This document shows positions 7,198 to 12,519 of a stretch of 12,519 bases of DNA, in pieces. The notes beneath the pieces are model-generated. The model ran no database searches, was not told the origin of the DNA, and saw nothing but the letters and a program-made list of their open reading frames with translations. A program made the translations under genes and the position numbers. The DNA is from DAOTVS01 sp034436375. Lineage in GTDB: Bacteria; Chloroflexota; Anaerolineae; SpSt-313. Position 1 is the stretch's first letter. Each line of letters begins with the position of its first letter. The stretch covers positions 1 through 12,519 of the forward strand of contig DAOTVS010000240.1 of the NCBI GenBank assembly GCA_034436375.1, in the 5' to 3' direction.

Positions 7198-7384
7198 AAT
7201 GCGGTATAAAACACAAATAAGCTCTCTGGTCGTTTCTATAAGAGCCATTTATAGCCCAAACGGCATTCCCCGACTAACGCTCGCGAACGGCTGATACAGC
7301 GATTTCCCCACCAGGAATGGACTGGCGAAACCTGCCGGTTGCCTTGCCGGGTATTGGGCTCCGCAACCGCCCGGCCCTGGGCCT
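7198..7384. other. intergenic region between APC permease end and ATPase leader
   Basis: No ORF or RNA gene is evident. The part from 7201 to 7255 is the most A/T-rich of the window and probably holds the ATPase promoter, but several -10-like strings compete (TATACC, TATAGA, TATAAA on the - strand) and none has a convincing -35. It includes a 6-bp inverted repeat CTATAA (7236-7241) / TTATAG (7249-7254) that could be an operator. Nearer the permease, CGGTTGC (7336-7342) and GCAACCG (7363-7369) can pair over a 20-nt loop just after the permease stop; no U-run follows on the - strand, so a terminator there is only possible. Confidence 0.4.
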
Positions 7385-8671
7385 TTAGGGGCGACTGCCA
7401 CGCCCTCCCTCATGGGAATCGTCCCGTCGCGCCCGGCGGCGCAGAACATAGTAAACGAGCCCAACGGCGACGACGACGGCCAGCGCCAGCACCGACTGGA
7501 GCGGCAGAGAGGCGGCCAACCCCACAGTCGCCGCCAGCCCCACCCAGGAGATTACCCCCGGATACAGGCGCTGAATGGGCCGCAGGCGCAGGGCCGCCAC
7601 GTTCATGATGCCATAGTAGGCCAGTTGGCCCAGGCTGCTGGCCAGAAGGGCGGGACCAAAGCCGACGGTCGCGACCAGCGGAATGGTCACCAGGCCGATG
7701 ATGAGGACAGCATTGCGCGGCAGGCGCCTGGAGTCGAGCCGATGCAGAAAGGAGGGCATATCCCCACGCCCGGCCATGGCATAGAGCAGCCGGGACAGGC
7801 CCCAGATGTTCGTGAGGAGCACGTCACTGGTCGCCACCAGTCCGCCCAGAGAGACTAGGGTTTCCGCCCATGTCAGGTTGGAGGGCTCCAGCGCCGTCCG
7901 TAGAGGAGCAGGACTTCCCGCCAGGGCCTGCGGCCCGGCTAACCCCAACGCCACCACGGCCACTATGAGATAGAGCACGGTCGAGATGACCAGTGAGGCA
8001 ATGACCGCCCGCGGCAAAGTATGGGTGGGATCACGCACTTCACCCGCGATCAGGACGATGCGCGCAAAGCCCGCATAGGCAAAGAAGATCAACGCGCTGG
8101 CCCGCGGCAGGCCGCTGAGAGAGAACGGCAGCAGGGGCGTATGCCGCCAGACCGGCAGCAGGGCCAGCCCGACGCCGATAAAGATCAGCAGGACCACCAC
8201 TTTAAAGGCGACGAGCAGATCGTTGACCCGCCCGGACTGCTGGACCCCCACCAGGTTCACGGCGACGGCCAGGATGGCGAGGGCGACTGCGGCAGGGCGC
8301 AGCGGCAGACTGGGCACCAGCGGTTGCAGATAGCTGGCAAAGCCCAGGGTGAAGGTGGTGCTGGCCGCAAGGTTGGCAAAGAGATAGATCCAGCCCGCGG
8401 TAAAGCCGACTACCGGCGAGATCAGCACATAGCCGAATTCGTAGGGGCCGCCGGCCTCCGGGTAGCTCACGCCGAGCTCTGCCGCACTCAGGCCGTCACA
8501 AAAAGCAACTGCCGCGGCAATCAGCACGGCCAGCGGCAGTGCCGTGCCGACGATGCCGGCCGCCTCGCCCAGCACCACAAACACGCCGGCGCCGATAATC
8601 GCGCCCAGGGCAATCGCGGTCGCATCGATGAGCCCAAGCCGGCGCCTGAGGTCGGATCTACCCTGGCCCAT
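7385..8671 (-). CDS. APC-family amino-acid permease
   Basis: A 428-residue integral membrane transporter of the amino acid-polyamine-organocation superfamily, expected to import (or exchange) amino acids or amines with protons or a counter-substrate. About twelve hydrophobic segments are visible. The broken first helix carries the substrate-binding glycine motif G-A-I-I-G-A-G-V-F (residues 23-31), helix 2 the E-L-G-V-S-Y-P-E-A-G-G-P-Y stretch, and helix 6 the F-F-A-Y-A-G-F-A-R segment; the tail is short, basic and cytoplasmic. Length is at the short end of the usual 430-480 range. ATG at 8671 has a full GGAGGT (8680-8675) only 3 nt upstream. It follows the arabinofuranosidase on the same strand with 85 bp between; a likely terminator in that gap suggests weak or conditional co-transcription, and no good separate promoter could be read. 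The substrate cannot be named from sequence; nothing links it to arabinose. Confidence 0.92.
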   Translation of the reverse strand: MGQGRSDLRRRLGLIDATAIALGAIIGAGVFVVLGEAAGIVGTALPLAVLIAAAVAFCDGLSAAELGVSYPEAGGPYEFGYVLISPVVGFTAGWIYLFANLAASTTFTLGFASYLQPLVPSLPLRPAAVALAILAVAVNLVGVQQSGRVNDLLVAFKVVVLLIFIGVGLALLPVWRHTPLLPFSLSGLPRASALIFFAYAGFARIVLIAGEVRDPTHTLPRAVIASLVISTVLYLIVAVVALGLAGPQALAGSPAPLRTALEPSNLTWAETLVSLGGLVATSDVLLTNIWGLSRLLYAMAGRGDMPSFLHRLDSRRLPRNAVLIIGLVTIPLVATVGFGPALLASSLGQLAYYGIMNVAALRLRPIQRLYPGVISWVGLAATVGLAASLPLQSVLALAVVVAVGLVYYVLRRRARRDDSHEGGRGSRP

Positions 8672-8730
8672 GCCACCTCCTGGCCTGGCGGTGCTTCAGA
8701 GAAAGAGCGAACCAGGTCAGGAGTAGAAGC

Positions 8731-8758
8731 AAAATTCGTGCCGAAGGACGAACGCTCT
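8731..8758 (-). terminator. rho-independent terminator after the arabinofuranosidase gene
   Basis: On the - strand TTCGT (8752-8748) and ACGAA (8739-8735) form a stem with an 8-nt loop, extendable by a G-U pair, followed at once by TTTT (8734-8731) and more pyrimidines. It begins within ten bases of the arabinofuranosidase stop. The first arm of a second, wider stem (AGAGCG, 8758-8753) can pair with CGCTCT (8709-8704) closer to the permease, so an alternative fold exists. Confidence 0.5.
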
Positions 8759-10709
8759 AGCGCTGAGCCGCAGCCAGGTCCAGCTCCAGCACAGTCACGG
8801 AATGGGCCGGGAAGGTGTAAATGAAGCGATTCGCGGCGGCAAAGCCGGGCACCGGCTGCACCCGCACGACATCCGGGTTGGTGATGCTGTTGCCGCTCAG
8901 CGCGCTGGGGCCGTTCAGCTCGTGCCCCCGGCCCTGCGGCAGCACTTTTGCGCCCGCAACGTCGATCTGCGCGGCAATATCCTCGTAGCGATGGCGGTTG
9001 ATCACGGCCAGGTACAGGCGCCGACGGTCTTCAGTCAGGGTGGCCTGGGCATCGATATAGGGCGCTTGAGCGCGTGCGGGCAGGAATGCCTCGGCTGGAA
9101 CGGCAAAAGTGGGGCTCTCGACCCGAGTCTCGACGCTCTCGCTGCCGCTGTGCTCCACATAGAGCTTGTTGGCCAGGTAGACCGGCGTGGTAAAGAGCCC
9201 TGCCTGCGTGGTGTAGATGGCGCCCAAGACGTTCACCATCTGGGCCAGGCTTCCCATTTTGACCAGGTCGCCGTGACGATGGAACACATTGAACATCCCG
9301 GCGGCATAGAGGCCGTCGCGCAGTAGATAGGGCTCCGCCACGCCGGGCTCGTAGTGGGGGTAAACCCAGGTATTCCACTCGTCGAGGGCGACGTGCACCT
9401 TACCCCCCAGGCCATGGCGCGCGAGGGCCGCCCCGGCATCCTGCAGCAGCTCCGCCACCCGCTCCGGGCCGGCCACCACAATCGGGTAGAGTGCATCATG
9501 ATCGGGCTTGTGATCGAGGGGCAGCTCACCGGGCCCATAACCGGGCGTGTAGTGGTGCAGGCTGAGATAGTCCATGCGCTCGCCAGCGATCTCTAGCACG
9601 GCATCGGTCCAGCCGGGCGCCTCATAATCCTGCGCGCCCACGCCGACCAGCACGAGCCCCGGGTCGACCGCACGCATGGCCTGGGCAAATTCAACATAGC
9701 GGCGCGCATAGGTTTCGGCGTCGACGTGGCCGTGTTGCCAGTTGCCATAGGTCTCGTTGCCCACACCCCAATAGCGCACACCATAGGGCTCCGGATGGCC
9801 ATTGGCCGCACGCAGGCTGCCGTTGGGGCTGTCGGCCGGTCCGTTGCAATACTCCACCCAGGCGGCGGCCTCTTCGGCAGTGCCGCTGCCGAGGTTCACA
9901 CACAGGTAGGGCTCCGCTTGCAGCTCGCGGCAGAGCTGGATGAACTCATCAGTGCCCACATCGTTCGGCTCCCACGCCTCCCAGGCCGGGTCCAGGCGCA
10001 CCGGGCGCCGGTCGCGCGGGCCGATGCCGTCCTGCCAGTGATAGGCGGAGGCGAAATTGCCACCAGGCCAGCGGAGCAGTGCCGGACGCAGGCCGCGGGC
10101 CGCCTCCACCACATCGGCGCGCCAGCCAAAGATCGTGTCGGCTGGCATGAGCGAGGCCGCCCCCAGCCAGAGCGTGCCCATGCCCGCAAAGGTAATCGAG
10201 AGCCTCGCCAGTGGATCATCCGCTGGAGCCGTCAGGGTAAGCTCACACCCCTGCCAGTCGCCCTCAGGGCAGCGCCATTCGTGCGACACGTAGAGCCGGC
10301 CCTCCTGACTCTCCAGAGCCAGGCGCAAGGGCCCCGACAGGCCCACCTGCCGTGCCACCAGGCGCAGGTGGTAGCGCCGGCCTGCCTGCAGCACCAGCGG
10401 CCCCTGGGCCACCCCGTGCAGTTGCCCGTCATCCAACTGCACCATCACCCGCTGCGATTGCCGCCCCGCGTAGTAGATGGTGTTATCATGGCTGTAGCGC
10501 ACCCCGGCCCCGCGGCCCACGGACTGCCAGGGTGAAACGACACCGTACTCGTAGAGGTCCGGCCCGTTGAATTTGCGGTTGTCCAGCATCTCGGCCCACA
10601 GGCCGCCGTAGACGCAACGGCCCATATGCTCAGTGAAATGACCGTAGAGATTGCGGTCGAGGTGCGCAAGCACCCGGCCTACGTCGACTCGAATGGTTGC
10701 CTGGATCAA
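8757..10709 (-). CDS. GH51 alpha-L-arabinofuranosidase, cytoplasmic
   Basis: A 650-residue glycoside hydrolase family 51 enzyme that releases terminal arabinofuranose from arabino-oligosaccharides with retention. After the N-terminal strand (Y-G-H-F-T-E-H-M-G-R-C-V-Y-G-G-L-W-A-E, residues 22-40), residues about 55-190 resemble a carbohydrate-binding jelly-roll insert, then comes the TIM barrel: L-R-W-P-G-G-N-F-A-S at 212, general acid/base E319 in W-G-V-G-N-E-T-Y-G, S-L-H-H-Y at 383, nucleophile E444 in A-L-D-E-W-N-T-W, and a C-terminal beta-sandwich. No signal peptide, so it acts on imported oligosaccharides. The insert makes it longer than the roughly 500-residue AbfA type. The start is TTG at 10709, with GGAGG 7 nt upstream (10721-10717); the frame stays open to an ATG at 10907, but that stretch crosses the promoter and the divergent MalQ gene. 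No arabinose isomerase or sugar transporter is in view. Close GH51 relatives with other specificity cannot be excluded. Confidence 0.94.
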   Translation of the reverse strand: MIQATIRVDVGRVLAHLDRNLYGHFTEHMGRCVYGGLWAEMLDNRKFNGPDLYEYGVVSPWQSVGRGAGVRYSHDNTIYYAGRQSQRVMVQLDDGQLHGVAQGPLVLQAGRRYHLRLVARQVGLSGPLRLALESQEGRLYVSHEWRCPEGDWQGCELTLTAPADDPLARLSITFAGMGTLWLGAASLMPADTIFGWRADVVEAARGLRPALLRWPGGNFASAYHWQDGIGPRDRRPVRLDPAWEAWEPNDVGTDEFIQLCRELQAEPYLCVNLGSGTAEEAAAWVEYCNGPADSPNGSLRAANGHPEPYGVRYWGVGNETYGNWQHGHVDAETYARRYVEFAQAMRAVDPGLVLVGVGAQDYEAPGWTDAVLEIAGERMDYLSLHHYTPGYGPGELPLDHKPDHDALYPIVVAGPERVAELLQDAGAALARHGLGGKVHVALDEWNTWVYPHYEPGVAEPYLLRDGLYAAGMFNVFHRHGDLVKMGSLAQMVNVLGAIYTTQAGLFTTPVYLANKLYVEHSGSESVETRVESPTFAVPAEAFLPARAQAPYIDAQATLTEDRRRLYLAVINRHRYEDIAAQIDVAGAKVLPQGRGHELNGPSALSGNSITNPDVVRVQPVPGFAAANRFIYTFPAHSVTVLELDLAAAQR

Positions 10710-10740
10710 AAGAATGCCTCCGGAAAAAGTTGACAATAAG

Positions 10741-10769
10741 ATTATACCATATTCCGGGTTGGCATGCAT
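10741..10769 (-). promoter_or_regulatory. extended -10 promoter of the arabinofuranosidase gene
   Basis: On the - strand TGG then TATAAT (10746-10741) gives a perfect extended -10 element. Seventeen base pairs upstream lies ATGCAT (10764-10769), a poor match to a -35 hexamer. Transcription would begin near 10734, leaving about 25 nt before the TTG start with GGAGG in between. It is the mirror image of the MalQ promoter and shares its -35 position. Confidence 0.65.
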
Positions 10770-10792
10770 TGTGCAGTGAAAGCTGCTATAAT
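10764..10792 (+). promoter_or_regulatory. extended -10 promoter of the malQ gene
   Basis: On the + strand TGC then TATAAT (10787-10792) gives a perfect extended -10 element, 17 bp after the same ATGCAT palindrome (10764-10769) that serves the opposite promoter. The start would be near 10799, leaving a leader of about 43 nt containing AGGAGAGG (10830-10837). A consensus TTGACA at 10730-10735 has no -10 at a workable distance on this strand. Confidence 0.65.
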
Positions 10793-10842
10793 GGTCTTGA
10801 GCCTTGCGGCATTCACTGTTTTCCAACACAGGAGAGGTGAAC

Positions 10843-12390
10843 GTGAAATTCCCACGTGCCAGTGGCATCCTGCTACACCCCTCGTCACTGCCCGGCCCGT
10901 TCGGCATCGGCGACCTGGGCGATGCCGCCTACCGCTGGGTTGATTTCCTGTCCGATGCTGGCCAGTCGTACTGGCAGGTGTTGCCCCTGAGCCCCACCGG
11001 GTATGGAGATTCGCCCTACCAGGGCCTCTCTGCCCTGGCCGGGAACCCAATGCTTATCAGCCCGCAGAAGCTGGTAGAGCGGGGCCATCTCTCCCCCAGC
11101 GATCTCGAAGGCGCGCCGCCCCTACCCGAGGGGCGCTGTGACTATGGCGCCGTCATCGGCTACAAGAACAGGCTGCTGGACCTGGCTTTCGAGCGCTTCC
11201 GCGCCTATGCGCCGGCCGAAGAGCACGAAGCCCTGGCCCGTTTTTGTGACGAGCAGGCGGGATGGCTCGAGGATGTGGCCCTCTTCATGGCCCTCAAAGA
11301 GGCACACAACTACAGTCCCTGGTATGACTGGGATGCCGACCTCAAACGACGCCAGCCCAGCGCCATGACGCACTGGAAAGCGCTACTGCTCAACCGGGTG
11401 CAAGCGCAGCAATATCGCCAGTGGCAGTTCTTCACCCAGTGGTCCGACGTCAAACGCTATGCGAACGAGCACGGCATCCGCATCATCGGCGACATCCCCA
11501 TCTTTGTCTCGCGAGATTCGGCCGATGTGTGGGCCAACCCGCACCTCTTTTACTTTGACGAGGGCCTCAACCCGACAGTCGTTTCAGGCGTGCCCCCCGA
11601 CTATTTCAGCGCCACGGGCCAGCTTTGGGGCCATCCCCTCTACCGTTGGGACGTCATGGAGGCAGAGGGCTATGCCTGGTGGATACAGCGCTTCCGCATG
11701 GCGCTAACCCAGGCTGACGTGCTGCGCATCGACCACTTTCGTGGGTTTTACAACTACTGGGAGGTGCCTGCTGGCGAAGAAACGGCGGTCAATGGCCGTT
11801 GGCGGCTCGGGCCGGGGTCGGCTCTCTTCCGGGCTGTCGAAGCTGCGTTGGGCCAGGTGGCCATCATCGCCGAGGATTTGGGCAGCTTTGACCGGGAAGC
11901 ACGCGCAGGGCTGGACGCGCTCGAGCAGGAGTTTGGCTTCCCGGGTATGAAGGTGCTGCAATTCGCCTTTGACAGCGGCCCACGGAACGACTATTTGCCC
12001 CACAACTACACCCGCCCGGAGTGTGTGGTCTATACAGGCACCCACGATAACGACACCATCGTCGGCTGGTATCAGAACACGGCGTCGGAAAAAGCGCGCG
12101 ACTATGTGCGGCGCTACATCGGCTGCAGCGGCGCCGACATCGCCTGGGACCTGATCCGCCTGGCCTGGAGCTCGATCGCCGAGACGGCCATCACCACTGC
12201 CCAAGACCTGCTCAGCCTGGGGCATGAGGCCAGGCTCAACACGCCCTCCACCAGCGGCGCACCTAACTGGTGCTGGCGGCTTGTGCCCGGCGCCCTGCCC
12301 AGCTGGGTCGCCCCCCGCCTGCACGATCTGACCTTCGTCTATGGCCGCCTGCCGGCGGAGCCGGAGGAGGAGGAAGAGAGTAAAACATAA
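10843..12390 (+). CDS. malQ: 4-alpha-glucanotransferase (amylomaltase, GH77)
   Basis: A 515-residue GH77 amylomaltase, which moves alpha-1,4-glucan chains from one maltodextrin to another and frees glucose, in the cytoplasm. The N-terminus shows the family hallmark G-I-L-L-H-P-S-S-L-P-G-P-F-G-I-G-D-L-G (residues 8-26). The catalytic triad is complete: nucleophile D297 in L-R-I-D-H-F-R-G-F, acid/base E344 in I-I-A-E-D-L-G, and transition-state stabiliser D402 in T-G-T-H-D-N-D-T; these sit 4 to 7 residues beyond the Thermus enzyme positions. Length matches the short bacterial type without the extra N-terminal domain of E. coli MalQ. The start is GTG at 10843, 8 nt after AGGAG; a GTG at 10837 is also in frame but overlaps the ribosome site, and the ATG at 10804 precedes it and does not fit the family start. 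The C-terminus ends in an acidic E-E-E-E-E run. It diverges from the arabinofuranosidase. Confidence 0.95.
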   Translation: MKFPRASGILLHPSSLPGPFGIGDLGDAAYRWVDFLSDAGQSYWQVLPLSPTGYGDSPYQGLSALAGNPMLISPQKLVERGHLSPSDLEGAPPLPEGRCDYGAVIGYKNRLLDLAFERFRAYAPAEEHEALARFCDEQAGWLEDVALFMALKEAHNYSPWYDWDADLKRRQPSAMTHWKALLLNRVQAQQYRQWQFFTQWSDVKRYANEHGIRIIGDIPIFVSRDSADVWANPHLFYFDEGLNPTVVSGVPPDYFSATGQLWGHPLYRWDVMEAEGYAWWIQRFRMALTQADVLRIDHFRGFYNYWEVPAGEETAVNGRWRLGPGSALFRAVEAALGQVAIIAEDLGSFDREARAGLDALEQEFGFPGMKVLQFAFDSGPRNDYLPHNYTRPECVVYTGTHDNDTIVGWYQNTASEKARDYVRRYIGCSGADIAWDLIRLAWSSIAETAITTAQDLLSLGHEARLNTPSTSGAPNWCWRLVPGALPSWVAPRLHDLTFVYGRLPAEPEEEEESKT

Positions 12391-12519
12391 AACGTGAAAC
12401 CTAATACTGCAACCGCACTTGATCCAGCCGGCTCCCGGTAACAGCCGGCCAAGGTGCTGTGCGCCTGCCCGGCTCTGACCCAGGAGGGGGGATTTGGCGG
12501 GTTGCCTACAGCCGAGATC
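12391..12519. other. downstream region of malQ with one hairpin
   Basis: No gene is recognised here. GCCGGCT (12427-12433) and AGCCGGC (12443-12449) make a 7-bp stem with a 9-nt loop, 36 bp after the malQ stop; no T-run follows, so it is only a possible terminator. A purine-rich GGAGGGGGGA run (12482-12491) might precede another gene beyond the window edge, but no start could be chosen. Confidence 0.35.

Noticed and set aside
7373..7383. GGCCCTGGGCC palindrome next to the permease stop as a terminator
   Set aside because: The centre is one base, too tight for a hairpin loop without losing most of the stem, and no U-run follows.
7249..7464. 71-codon - strand frame at the end of the permease
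   Set aside because: Mostly an alternative frame of the permease tail; the non-overlapping part has no ribosome site or recognisable similarity.
10710..10907. N-terminal extension of the arabinofuranosidase to an upstream ATG
   Set aside because: It would cross the extended -10 promoter and the malQ start, has no family similarity, and a TTG with GGAGG at good spacing sits exactly where the conserved domain begins.
12427..12519. Structured RNA (RNase P, SRP or riboswitch) after malQ
   Set aside because: A GGTAAC loop and a G-rich run are loosely reminiscent, but no conserved core could be matched and the region is cut by the window edge.

Overview
This is a GC-rich bacterial window with seven sizeable genes, five of them complete metabolic or transport genes, the sigma/anti-sigma pair, and one partial ABC exporter at the left edge. 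The mix (an ECF-like sigma factor with the S-I-G-P-T-R region 4 run, a zinc-finger/FecR anti-sigma factor with a long Pro/Thr-rich tail, a CDF transporter fused to a NifX-like domain, MalQ and a GH51 arabinofuranosidase) would suit a heterotrophic Chloroflexota (Anaerolineae/Caldilineae-like) genome. That placement is inference from gene style, not from any search. Start codons other than ATG are common here: TTG for the CDF transporter and arabinofuranosidase, GTG for the sigma factor, anti-sigma factor and MalQ.

Layout. 3-1451 (+) is the C-terminal part of an ABC exporter subunit, ending in a strong hairpin at 1474-1508 that also faces the convergent gene. 1539-2741 (-) is the CDF/NifX fusion, with a clear sigma-70-type promoter at 2772-2800. 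Diverging from it, 2876-3448 (+) is the sigma factor and 3445-4644 (+) its membrane anti-sigma factor, coupled by a GTGA overlap. 4652-7090 (-) is a P3A-type (proton-pump) P-type ATPase that ends only 7 bp from the anti-sigma stop. Upstream of the ATPase sits a small leader ORF (7090-7185, -), with a strong Shine-Dalgarno sequence, whose TGA overlaps the ATPase ATG; the same 100 nt can form three mutually competing hairpins. 7385-8671 (-) is an APC amino-acid permease, and 8757-10709 (-) a cytoplasmic GH51 arabinofuranosidase. 10843-12390 (+) is MalQ, divergent from the arabinofuranosidase. The last 129 bp hold only a hairpin.

How it works together. The two carbohydrate enzymes (arabinoside hydrolysis and maltodextrin rearrangement) are driven from one compact region that contains two perfect extended -10 elements in mirror image, placed exactly 17 bp either side of a shared ATGCAT palindrome; polymerase could probably not occupy both at once. 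The sigma/anti-sigma pair is a self-contained signalling unit whose target is not visible. The ATPase would energise or deacidify the membrane, and its leader suggests translational control. No phage, IS, CRISPR, tRNA or rRNA was found. The most interesting signals are the ATPase leader ORF with its alternative hairpins, the symmetric divergent promoter, and the CDF-NifX fusion.
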